Source of the DNA: Actinomadura luzonensis
GTDB lineage: Bacteria; Actinomycetota; Actinomycetes; Streptosporangiales; Streptosporangiaceae
Assembly (NCBI RefSeq): GCF_022664455.2
Contig: NZ_JAKRKC020000001.1
Span: 434,001 to 498,000, forward strand
Direction: 5' to 3'
DNA: 64,000 nucleotides
Part shown: piece after piece, positions 15,923 to 23,770 of the stretch
How the letters are laid out: every line of letters starts with the position of its first letter
Numbering within the stretch: the first letter of the stretch is position 1
Program-made: the position numbers and the translations under genes
The notes under the pieces: generated by a model
What the model was told of the DNA's origin: nothing
Databases searched by the model: none
What the model saw: only the letters and a program-made list of their open reading frames with translations

Positions 15923-16408
15923 TCACTCGGCCGCCTTCATCAGTTTGGCGTAGGCGAGCTGCAGCCAGTCCGACACCGCCACCGCCGTCATCGTCGCGCC
16001 GATCATACGGGTCGCCTTCGGCGCGAACACCAGACCGGCCGCGTAGCCGGTCGCCACCCACTGCGCCAGGCAGAACGGGCAGGCCAGCAGCTCGCCGAGC
16101 GCGCTTCGCGGGCTCTCCTGGAGCTCGGCGGGCCCGCTCTGGCCCTCGTACCGGGTGAAGGGGGCGCGGAGGGGGCTCGTGACGGGATCCTTGGCGATGC
16201 GCCGCGACACCTTGTGCGTGCAGGCCGCCATCAGCGCCAGGTCCATCACCCCGATCCGGTCCGGCGCCCGCCGCCCGGCCAGCGCGGCCGCCGCCGCGGC
16301 GACCGCCACCGTGCCGCCGTAGGCGGCCATGATCCCGAGGTAGCCGCGGAGCGGCCGGTGGTGCTCGCCCTCGTAGGCCCGTTCCGTCTTCTCCAGGATT
16401 TCCGTCAT
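15923..16408 (-). CDS. DUF1360 membrane protein
   Basis: The 161-residue protein has hydrophobic segments at about 22-42, 52-64 and 110-150. It contains the conserved KDPVTSPLRAPFTRYEG segment and the LACPFCLAQWVATGYAAG motif with the C-x2-C pair that marks DUF1360. The family is found in sporulating Gram-positive bacteria and has no proven function. The ATG at 16408 is preceded by GGGAG. It is divergent from the nucleotidyltransferase gene. Confidence 0.85.
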   Translation of the reverse strand: MTEILEKTERAYEGEHHRPLRGYLGIMAAYGGTVAVAAAAAALAGRRAPDRIGVMDLALMAACTHKVSRRIAKDPVTSPLRAPFTRYEGQSGPAELQESPRSALGELLACPFCLAQWVATGYAAGLVFAPKATRMIGATMTAVAVSDWLQLAYAKLMKAAE

Positions 16409-16478
16409 AGCTCCCGCGACTACCCTCTCGCGGCCTGCTCCAACGTCTACTTGACCTTTGCCTGGGTAGCCCGGACTC

Positions 16479-17075
16479 ATGAGCAGCCACGGTCACGAGG
16501 TCACCGACGCCATCCTGGACACCTTGAAGCGCGCCAGCTCCGGGCTCAAGGACGCCGGGGTCAAGTTCGCGCTGGCCGGAGGTTGCGCGGCGTACGCGAG
16601 AGGCGCCGCCCCCTCCCTCCATGACGTCGATTTCGTTCTCACCGAGCACGACGTGCCGGCCGCCCTCGAGGCGCTGCGCGGGCTCGGCTTCCAGACCGCC
16701 AAGCCGCCGGAGGACTGGCTGGTCAAGGCGTACGACGAGGGCCGGCTGGTCGACCTGATCTTCCGGGTGTCCGACCTGGACATCACGGAGGAGCTGCTGG
16801 ACCGGGCCGAGCCGTTGAAGGCGTCGGCGGTGATCGTGCCCGTGCTGGAGGCCACCGACCTGGTGATCTCGTGGCTGCTGCCGCTGTCGGAGCACGCCTG
16901 CGACTACGGGGCGCTGCTGGCCCAGGTGCGCGCGCTGCGCGAGCAGGTGGACTGGCCGCGGGTGGCGGCGGTGACGGAGCACTCGCCGTACGCGGCCACG
17001 TTCATCACCCTGCTGGAGCGGCTGGGCGTGCTGAGCGGGCCGGTCGAGCCGTCCGGCGACGCCAAGTGGCCCTGA
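16479..17075 (+). CDS. Nucleotidyltransferase-fold protein
   Basis: The 198-residue protein contains a minimal nucleotidyltransferase core: FALAGGCAAYARG at about 31-43, followed by the paired acidic residues in SLHDVDFVL, and a third acidic strand, RLVDLIFRV. This resembles MNT/AbiEii-like and DUF-type nucleotidyltransferases. The GS motif is present only as AGG(C), so activity is likely but not certain. No HEPN or other antitoxin partner lies next to it; the flanking genes are DUF1360 and transketolase. Confidence 0.7.
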   Translation: MSSHGHEVTDAILDTLKRASSGLKDAGVKFALAGGCAAYARGAAPSLHDVDFVLTEHDVPAALEALRGLGFQTAKPPEDWLVKAYDEGRLVDLIFRVSDLDITEELLDRAEPLKASAVIVPVLEATDLVISWLLPLSEHACDYGALLAQVRALREQVDWPRVAAVTEHSPYAATFITLLERLGVLSGPVEPSGDAKWP

Positions 17076-17148
17076 CCCGCGCCTCAGCTCAGCGTTAAGC
17101 GGGCCGGTGCGGGTAGAGGGCGGAACCATCACCGAGGAGGGTCCTTGA

Positions 17149-18975
17149 ATGCCTGAGCGCGATCTCCAGTACCTGGCCGAGCTGGCCGCCCAACTACGCG
17201 TCGACTCCGTCCGCGCCGCCGCGGCCGCCGGCTCCGGCCATCCGACCTCGTCGATGTCGGCGGCCGACCTCATGGCGGTGTTGTTCTCCTGCCACCTCCG
17301 CTACGACTTCGCCAACCCCGGCAACCCCGCCAACGACCATCTGATCTTCTCCAAGGGGCACGCCTCCCCCCTGCTGTACTCCCTCTACAAGGCGGCCGGC
17401 GTCATCGACGACGAGGAGCTGCTGTCGTTCCGCAAGCGCGGCAGCAGGCTGGAGGGGCACCCCACCCCGCGCCTGCCCTGGGTGGACGTCGCGACCGGCT
17501 CGCTCGGGCAGGGCCTGCCGGTCGGCGTCGGCGTGGCGATGGCCGGGCGGCTGGAGCGCATGCCCTACCGGGTGTGGGTGCTGTGCGGCGACAGCGAGCT
17601 GGCCGAGGGCTCGATATGGGAGGCCGCCGAGCACGCCGGCGACGAGGGCCTGGCCAACCTCACCGTCATCGTGGACGTCAACCGCCTCGGCCAGCGCGGG
17701 CCCACCCGGCACGGCTGGGACACCGGCGCCTACGCCCGCAGGTTCGGCGCGTTCGGCTGGCATACCATCGAGATCGACGGCCATGATCCCGGGCAGATCG
17801 ACTTCGCGCTCGCCGACGCCTGCAACACCCGCAGACGGCCCACCGTCATCCTGGCCAAGACCCGCAAGGGCGAGGGCGTGCTGGAGGTGGAGAACCGCGA
17901 GGGCGCGCACGGCAAGGCGCTGAAGGACCCCGGCAAGGCCGTCGAGGAGCTGGGCGGCACCAGGGACGTCCGGGTCGAGGTGCACGTCCCCGACGAGGGC
18001 CCGGCGCCGTACCGGTTCGAGGACGGGCCTCTGGAGCTGCCGGCGTACAAGGTGGGCGACGCGGTGGCCACGCGGACGGCGTACGGGGAGGCGCTGGCGG
18101 CGCTCGGCGCGGCCAGGGGCGACGTGGTGGCGCTGGACGGCGAGGTGGCCGACTCGACGAGGACGCAGACGTTCGCCGAGGCGTTCCCCGAGCGCTTCTT
18201 CGAGATGTACATCGCCGAGCAGCAGCTCGTGGCGGCCGCGGTCGGGCTCGCGGTGCGCGGCTGGAAGCCGTACGCGGCCACGTTCGCGGCGTTCCTGACC
18301 CGGGCCTACGACTTCATCAGGATGGCCGGGGTGAGCGGCGCCTCGATCCGGCTGGTCGGCTCGCACGCGGGCGTGGCCATCGGCGAGGACGGGCCGTCCC
18401 AGATGGGGCTGGAGGACCTGGCCATGATGCGGCCGGTGCACGGCAGCACCGTGCTCTACCCGTGCGACGCCAACCAGACGGCGGCGCTGATCGCCGAGAT
18501 GGCCGAGCTGGAGGGCGTGTCCTACCTGCGCACCACGCGCGGCGACACACCGGTGATCTACGAGCCGGGCGAGCGGTTCCCGGTGGGCGGCTCGCGGGTG
18601 CTGCGGCGCTCGGCCGGCGACCGGGCCACGATCGTGGCGGCCGGGGTGACCGTGCACGAGGCGCTGGCGGCGGCCGACGAGCTGGCCGCGGCCGACGTCC
18701 CGGTCGGGGTGATCGACCTGTACTCGATCAAGCCGGTGGACGCGGCCGCGCTGGCCGAGGCGGCCACCACGACCGGCAACCTCATCACGGTCGAGGACCA
18801 CCGGCTGGAGGGCGGGCTCGGGGACGCCGTGCTGGAGGCCGTCGCCGAGCTCGGTCCCCGGGTGGTCAAGCTGGGGGTGAGCGGGCTGCCCGCCTCGGCC
18901 ACCCCCGAGGAGCAACTGGCCGACGCACGCATTGACCGCCGCGCCATTGTCGCGGCGGTCAAGCGCTTGCTGTGA
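17149..18975 (+). CDS. Transketolase (short, animal/archaeal-like form)
   Basis: The 608-residue single-chain thiamine-diphosphate enzyme moves two-carbon units between sugar phosphates in the pentose phosphate pathway. N-terminal half: AAAAAGSGHPTSSMSAADLM, FSKGHASPLLYSL, and the ThDP/Mg motif VLCGDSELAEGSIWEAAEHA (GDG of the consensus is GDS; about 143-162). Central half: EMYIAEQQLVAAAVG with the ThDP-activating Glu near 354. A C-terminal regulatory domain follows. It is shorter than E. coli TktA (about 660) and resembles mammalian-type transketolases. ATG at 17149 follows GAGGAGGG. The final codons contain a 12-bp hairpin. Confidence 0.9.
   Translation: MPERDLQYLAELAAQLRVDSVRAAAAAGSGHPTSSMSAADLMAVLFSCHLRYDFANPGNPANDHLIFSKGHASPLLYSLYKAAGVIDDEELLSFRKRGSRLEGHPTPRLPWVDVATGSLGQGLPVGVGVAMAGRLERMPYRVWVLCGDSELAEGSIWEAAEHAGDEGLANLTVIVDVNRLGQRGPTRHGWDTGAYARRFGAFGWHTIEIDGHDPGQIDFALADACNTRRRPTVILAKTRKGEGVLEVENREGAHGKALKDPGKAVEELGGTRDVRVEVHVPDEGPAPYRFEDGPLELPAYKVGDAVATRTAYGEALAALGAARGDVVALDGEVADSTRTQTFAEAFPERFFEMYIAEQQLVAAAVGLAVRGWKPYAATFAAFLTRAYDFIRMAGVSGASIRLVGSHAGVAIGEDGPSQMGLEDLAMMRPVHGSTVLYPCDANQTAALIAEMAELEGVSYLRTTRGDTPVIYEPGERFPVGGSRVLRRSAGDRATIVAAGVTVHEALAAADELAAADVPVGVIDLYSIKPVDAAALAEAATTTGNLITVEDHRLEGGLGDAVLEAVAELGPRVVKLGVSGLPASATPEEQLADARIDRRAIVAAVKRLL
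18932..18962 (+). terminator. Hairpin embedded in the last codons of transketolase
   Basis: A 12-bp perfect stem (TTGACCGCCGCG, 18932-18943, with CGCGGCGGTCAA, 18951-18962) and 7-nt loop end 10 bp before the stop codon. It probably contributes to 3'-end formation for one or both convergent genes (transketolase and ChaB). Confidence 0.55.
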
Positions 18976-19002
18976 CAGGCCCGGTGATCGGCCGGGGGAA
19001 GG

Positions 19003-19386
19003 TCACCGCGCCTTCGCGGTGGCCTTCCTGTTGGCCTTCTTGATGGCTTCCACCAGTTCCTTCTTCTTCATCTTCGAGCGGCCGCGCACGCCCAGCCGCT
19101 TCGCCACGTCCCGCAGGTGCTCCTTGCTGGCGTTGGCGTCCACTCCCTCGGCCGTGCAGCCGGACCGGTCCGTCGCGCCCTTGTCGGACGGGCCCTTCTC
19201 GGCCTTCGGCTCCCAGTGGTCGCCGACCTTCTCGAAGGAGTGCTTCAGCGCGGCGAACGCGGTCATGTGAGCGCGCCTGCCCTCTCCGTACTCCTGCACG
19301 GCACTGTCGTGCGCCTTGATCCAGGTACGCTGCGCCTTCTTCGGCGAGCGCTTGATCGTGGACGGCAGCTCCTCGACACCTGGCAT
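19003..19386 (-). CDS. ChaB-family protein with C-terminal Rho-N/SAP-like domain
   Basis: The 127-residue protein has ChaB sequence at residues 3-60 (LPSTIKRSPKKAQRTWIKAH, AALKHSFEKVGDHWEPK). A short variable linker follows, and the C-terminal helix-extension-helix (SKEHLRDVAKRLGVRGRSKM, KKKELVEAIKKA) resembles the Rho N-terminal or SAP fold and may bind nucleic acid. ChaB was linked to cation transport regulation in E. coli, but its actinobacterial role is unclear. It is the second gene of an operon 13 bp behind DUF6458. Confidence 0.88.
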   Translation of the reverse strand: MPGVEELPSTIKRSPKKAQRTWIKAHDSAVQEYGEGRRAHMTAFAALKHSFEKVGDHWEPKAEKGPSDKGATDRSGCTAEGVDANASKEHLRDVAKRLGVRGRSKMKKKELVEAIKKANRKATAKAR

Positions 19387-19399
19387 GCCGTTTCACCTC

Positions 19400-19681
19400 C
19401 TACAGCGGCGGCTCGTCGTAGTGGCGGCGTTCCTCGTACACGGTGGTGCGGCGGGTCTCGGGCTCCGCGATGATCTCGTGACGGTGCACCGGTTCGTCGA
19501 TGGGACCGACCGCCCTGCGGGTGACGGTGATCCTGTAGATGCCGAACAGGAGACCGACCAGACCGCCGAGCATGAGGATGACCCCCACGACATTGATGTC
19601 GAGGCCGGCGAGGTCGAACTCGACGGCCCAGGTGAGGATCGCACCGAGCATGATGAGGATGATGCTTCCGGCGATGGTCAT
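19400..19681 (-). CDS. DUF6458-type small membrane protein
   Basis: The 93-residue protein has two membrane helices (AGSIILIMLGAILTWAVEF and INVVGVILMLGGLVGLLFGI) followed by a basic cytoplasmic tail rich in Arg, Glu and Tyr. This matches a common actinobacterial family of unknown function (DUF6458). AGGAGG lies 8 nt before the ATG at 19681. It leads an operon with ChaB and is divergent, by 37 bp, from the P-loop kinase gene. Confidence 0.8.
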   Translation of the reverse strand: MTIAGSIILIMLGAILTWAVEFDLAGLDINVVGVILMLGGLVGLLFGIYRITVTRRAVGPIDEPVHRHEIIAEPETRRTTVYEERRHYDEPPL

Positions 19682-19718
19682 CTGATTTACCTCCTTGACA
19701 CGAGGAACTTCTATCCCC

Positions 19719-20225
19719 ATGTCGAAAAACAAACCAGTCGTGGTGATCGGGCTGATGGGCTCGGGTAAGACGACCGCCGGCCGCCTCCTCGCGGAGGCTC
19801 TTGACCTGCGCTTAAGCGACAGCGACCCGTTCCTGCGGGCGCGGTACGGCGGCACGGCCGCGCAGATCGCCGCCCGCGAAGGCGCCGACGCCCTCCACCG
19901 CCACGAGGCCGAGCACGTCCTGCACGAGCTGGCGACCGGCGAGCCTGAGGTGATCGCCGCGGCCGCCAGCACCGTCGAGGACCCCGAGGTGCGGCGGGCG
20001 CTCCGCGAGGCGTTCGTGGTGTGGGTGGACGCCGACGACGCCGTGCTCGCCGAGCGCATGAAGTCGGGCGACCACCGCCCCGGCTTCGACCCCAAGGCCA
20101 TGCGGGCCCGCCGCGAGCCGTACTTCGCGGAGATCGCCGACCTGCGCTGCGACGTGGGCGTCCGGCGGCCCGAGGAGGTGCGGGACGAGGTGCTGCGGGA
20201 GTTGCGCTCCCGGGGCCTGGCATAA
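19719..20225 (+). CDS. Shikimate-kinase-like P-loop kinase
   Basis: The 168-residue protein has Walker A GLMGSGKTTAGR at about 9-20 and DLRLSDSDPFLRARYGGTAAQI. This is the shikimate kinase layout with the D-x-D substrate/Mg motif and the following GxxxxxI loop. FVVWVDADDAVLAERM is the lid-side strand. The usual GGG of shikimate kinase is replaced by AAAAST. The aro operon is absent, so the substrate may differ; a gluconate- or cytidylate-kinase-like role is possible. ATG at 19719 is preceded by GAGGAA. Confidence 0.75.
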   Translation: MSKNKPVVVIGLMGSGKTTAGRLLAEALDLRLSDSDPFLRARYGGTAAQIAAREGADALHRHEAEHVLHELATGEPEVIAAAASTVEDPEVRRALREAFVVWVDADDAVLAERMKSGDHRPGFDPKAMRARREPYFAEIADLRCDVGVRRPEEVRDEVLRELRSRGLA

Positions 20226-20240
20226 TGATCATGACACATG

Positions 20241-20265
20241 GGCCCCCCGAGGCGCGCGGGGGGCC
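20241..20265 (+). terminator. GC-rich hairpin after the P-loop kinase gene
   Basis: An 8-bp stem (GGCCCCCC, 20241-20248, with GGGGGGCC, 20258-20265) extends by a further CACA/TGTG pairing across a 2-nt bulge. It lies 15 bp after the stop. There is no T tract. Confidence 0.6.
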
Positions 20266-20316
20266 TGTGGCGTCCATCTCGTCAACCATCCACCCGCGTC
20301 ACGCATCTAACCGCAC

Positions 20317-23300
20317 GTGAGTATGCGCTTGGTGCCCGGCGACCCCGAACGGCTCGGCGGCTTCTGGCTGGCGGGCCGGCTCGGCGCGGGCGGGCGGGGC
20401 GTGGTCTACGACGCCTACGACGACGACGGCCGCCGCCACGCCGTCACCGTGCCGCGCGGGGAGGCCCCCGGGCGGCGCTACGAGCGCGTCTCCTGCCCGT
20501 CGCTGGCCGAGGTCGTCGCGGTCGGCGTGGACGGCCGCGTCCCCTACGTCGTCACCGCGTACGTGGACGGCCCCGACCTGCGGCGGGCGGTCGAGCTGCA
20601 CGGCCCGTACGCGGGCGGCGAGCTGCTGGCGCTGGCCGACGCGCTCGGCGCGGCCCTGGAGGCGCTGCACGAGGCCGGGCTCACGCACCGGGGGCTCAAC
20701 CCGGAGAGCGTGCTGCTGGCGGCCGACGGCCCCAAGGTCATCCAGCTGGGGCTGCCGGCCCCCGGCACGGTCGCCGGCACCTGCACCTACCTCGCGCCCG
20801 AGACGCTGACCGGCCGCGGCGAGACGGGGGCGGCGGCCGACGTGTTCGCGTGGGGGGCGGTCGTGCTGTTCGCGGCCACCGGGCGCGACCCGTTCGCCGG
20901 GGAGAGCCTGGGCGGGGTGATGCACCGGCTGCTGACCGTCGACCCCGACCTGAGCGTCCTGCCCGAGGAGCTGCGCGAGCTGGTCGGCGGCGCCCTCGCC
21001 AAGGACCCGGCCGACCGGCCCGAGGCGTCCCGGCTGCGGGTCGCGACCTCCGCGGTGCTGCGCCCGCCCGCCGGGCACGCCGGGCCGCGCTCGCTCGGCG
21101 AGCTGGCGGAGGAGGCGTACCAGGCGCTGACGCCCGCGCAGCAGGAGCAGGTGCCCGGCCTGCTGCTGCGGCTGCTGGACGGCGACAGCCCGCACGACGA
21201 GGGCGGCGTGCTCGGCCCGCTCATGGACGCCGGTCTGCTGGTGCGCCGCAGCGTGCGGGTGCCGCCCGCGGAGACCGCTGTCGGCAAGCTGGTGGCGGTC
21301 GGCGACGGCCGGGTGGCCCCCGCCAGCGCCGCGCTCTACCGGGCCTGGCCCCGGCTGCGCGGCTGGGTGGCCGACGAGCGCGAGAGCCTGCACGTGCTGC
21401 GCCGCATCCGCGAGGCCGCCGGCGCGTGGTCGGCGCACCGGCGCGGGCGCGGTCACCTGCTGCGCGGCGAGGAGCTGGACACCGCGCTCGGCTGGGCCGC
21501 CACCAAACGCCGCCACCTGCGGCTGAACCAGCTCGAACGGGACTTCATCAACGACAGCGTCACTCTGTCCAAGCAGCGCAGGAGGCTGCTCGCGCCAGCT
21601 CTCGGGGTGCTCGGCGCGGTGCTGGCCGTCGCGGTGTCGATGTCGGTGGCGTCCGTACGCGGCCAGCACGAGCTGCGCGGGCAGCTCATCGAGGCGAACG
21701 CGCGGGCGGTCGCGGCGCGGGCGGAGGCGCTGCGCTCCTCGGACCCGCGGACCGCGATGCGGCTGAGCGTGGCCGCCTGGCGGCTGTCGCCGGTGTTCGA
21801 GGCGCGGGCCGCGTTGCAGGCCTCGCTCACCCAGCCCGAGCTGGGCGTCTTCACCGACCCGGCGCCCGACTCGCGGGCCCGCTACCTGCTGCGCGGCGAC
21901 GAGCTGGTCAAGTGGGGCGCCGACGCCGTCACCTTCTACGACGTGCCCTCCGGGCGGCGCACCGGCGTGCGGGGCCTGCCGCCGGGCAACCCGGTGCTGA
22001 GCGACGACGGGCGCTTCGCCGAGGGCGTGGACGGGCGGCCGGTCGAGCTGGCCACGGGCCGGGCGCCCGGTCCCGGCGCCGCGTACGTGATCAGCCGGGG
22101 CAACCGCACCCGGGTGTACCGGGGCGAGCGGGTGCTGCTGGAGGTCACCGACCGCAAGGTGGCGCTGGCCCCGGACGGGACGCGGGCGGCGGTGTCCCGG
22201 GCGGACGGGCGGGTCGAGCTGTGGGAGCTGGCGGGGCGCCGCCGGCGGACGGCCACCGTGTCGGTCCGGCCGCCCCGGATGCCCGCCCTGGCGGCGCCGT
22301 CGATGGCGTTCAGCCCGGACGGGCGGCTGCTGGCCGTGGCGGGGCGGAGCGGCGTCACGCTCGTGGACACCGCCCGCGCGGCCCTGACCCCCATGAGCCC
22401 GCCCGGCCCCGGCGAACCGGTGGTCCCCGGGGCCGAGGACGCGCCTGCCGTTCCCGACAAGTCCGGCCTTCCCGCCCACCCGACCGGCGGAGGCGACCCG
22501 GCCGACGGGGGCGACCCGACCGGAGGGGGTGCCCGCTGGACCGTCGCGGCCGGCGGACGGGCGGGCGCGGCCGGCGGGTACGCGACGCGGTTGTCCGCCC
22601 GGCCGCCCGCCACCCCCGAGGACACGCCCGTCTTCAGCCCCGACGGCCGCCTCCTCGCCCTCCCCGGCGCCGGCGAGGTCCGTGTGTGGAACGTGACCGA
22701 GCGCCGCCTGTCCGGCTCCTACCCCCTCCGCGACCCCCGCCCCGGCCTGACCTTCTCCCCCGACGGCCACTGCCTCCGCTACCTGAGCGGCACCGGCTCG
22801 GTGGTCTCGCTGGACGTCTCCGGCCTGCCGCTGCCGTCCGGCGAGCACGAGGCGGCGGCCTTCTCCGGCGACGGCAAGGTGGCCGCCAAGGCGGTCGGCG
22901 ACGCGACCGAGGTCACCGACACCGAGGACAGCAGGAAGCTGGGCCGCATCGCCGCGGCCGGCGACCTGGCCTTCGACGCGGGCGGCAGCCTGCTGGCCGT
23001 CGCCGGCGACCCGGTGACCGTCTGGCGGGTGCCCGGCGGCGAGCTGATGAGCTCCGTCGACGCGGGCGGCGACGTCCTGGCCGTGGCGCTCTCCCCCAAG
23101 GGCGACCTGCTGGCCACCGCGCGCGGCGGCACCCTGGAGACGTGGGACGTGCGCACGGCCCGCCGCGTCCGCGTGTACGAGGGCGCGGGCGACCCGGCGC
23201 TCGCGTTCAGCCCGGACGGCGCGACGCTCGCCGCCGGCGCCACCCTGCTCGACCTCCGCACCGGCCGCCGCACCCCGCTCGACCTGCGGACCGGCACGCC

Positions 23301-23754
23301 CGGCCGGGCCACGGCCGACGCCCCGGTGCCGACCGCGCTCGCCTTCTCCCCCGGCGGCAGGACGCTGGCGTTCGGCCTGGACGGCGGCCGGGTGCTGCTC
23401 TGGGACACGCGCGGGCGCGAGCGCATCGGCACGATCGAGACCGGCGCCTCGGCCGTCGACGCGCTGCGCTTCTCCCCCGACGGCGATCTGCTGGCCGTCG
23501 CCGCCACCCGCACCTCGCTCTGGGACGTGCGCACCCTGCGCCAGGTCGGCCAGGCCGCCCCGGGGACGTCCGGGCTGGCCTTCAGCCCCGACGGCAAACG
23601 CCTGCGCGGCGTGGCGCTCGACGGCACCGTCCGCGAGAGCCCGGTCGACCCGGCGCTCGCGGCGCGGGAGGTGTGCGCGCGGGCGGGCGGGCCGCTGAGC
23701 CGCGACGAGTGGTCGCGGCTCATCCCGGAGAGCGGCTACCAGGACGTGTGCTGA
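20317..23754 (+). CDS. Transmembrane pseudokinase-WD40 signalling protein
   Basis: The 1145-residue protein has three parts. Residues 10-250 follow the Hanks-kinase plan and keep the glycine loop (GAGGRGVVYDAY). However, the VAIK lysine is absent (HAVTVPRG), HRD is HRG (THRGLNPESVLL) and DFG is degenerate (IQLGLPAPG), so it should be catalytically dead. A linker and one transmembrane helix (about 426-447, LAPALGVLGAVLAVAVSMSV) are followed by ALRSSDPRTAMRLSVAAWRL, a motif of actinobacterial STAND/WD40 proteins. Residues 515-1110 carry repeated FSPDGxxLA blades of a propeller. The Cys-bounded C-terminus matches the fragment at the window start. It is convergent, by 16 bp, with an active kinase gene. 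Confidence 0.85.
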   Translation: MSMRLVPGDPERLGGFWLAGRLGAGGRGVVYDAYDDDGRRHAVTVPRGEAPGRRYERVSCPSLAEVVAVGVDGRVPYVVTAYVDGPDLRRAVELHGPYAGGELLALADALGAALEALHEAGLTHRGLNPESVLLAADGPKVIQLGLPAPGTVAGTCTYLAPETLTGRGETGAAADVFAWGAVVLFAATGRDPFAGESLGGVMHRLLTVDPDLSVLPEELRELVGGALAKDPADRPEASRLRVATSAVLRPPAGHAGPRSLGELAEEAYQALTPAQQEQVPGLLLRLLDGDSPHDEGGVLGPLMDAGLLVRRSVRVPPAETAVGKLVAVGDGRVAPASAALYRAWPRLRGWVADERESLHVLRRIREAAGAWSAHRRGRGHLLRGEELDTALGWAATKRRHLRLNQLERDFINDSVTLSKQRRRLLAPALGVLGAVLAVAVSMSVASVRGQHELRGQLIEANARAVAARAEALRSSDPRTAMRLSVAAWRLSPVFEARAALQASLTQPELGVFTDPAPDSRARYLLRGDELVKWGADAVTFYDVPSGRRTGVRGLPPGNPVLSDDGRFAEGVDGRPVELATGRAPGPGAAYVISRGNRTRVYRGERVLLEVTDRKVALAPDGTRAAVSRADGRVELWELAGRRRRTATVSVRPPRMPALAAPSMAFSPDGRLLAVAGRSGVTLVDTARAALTPMSPPGPGEPVVPGAEDAPAVPDKSGLPAHPTGGGDPADGGDPTGGGARWTVAAGGRAGAAGGYATRLSARPPATPEDTPVFSPDGRLLALPGAGEVRVWNVTERRLSGSYPLRDPRPGLTFSPDGHCLRYLSGTGSVVSLDVSGLPLPSGEHEAAAFSGDGKVAAKAVGDATEVTDTEDSRKLGRIAAAGDLAFDAGGSLLAVAGDPVTVWRVPGGELMSSVDAGGDVLAVALSPKGDLLATARGGTLETWDVRTARRVRVYEGAGDPALAFSPDGATLAAGATLLDLRTGRRTPLDLRTGTPGRATADAPVPTALAFSPGGRTLAFGLDGGRVLLWDTRGRERIGTIETGASAVDALRFSPDGDLLAVAATRTSLWDVRTLRQVGQAAPGTSGLAFSPDGKRLRGVALDGTVRESPVDPALAAREVCARAGGPLSRDEWSRLIPESGYQDVC

Positions 23755-23770
23755 GCGGGGCGGCGGCCCG

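Noticed and set aside
16479..17075. Toxin-antitoxin or abortive-infection system based on the nucleotidyltransferase fold
   Set aside because: No HEPN, AbiEi-like or other partner gene is adjacent; the neighbours are DUF1360 and transketolase.
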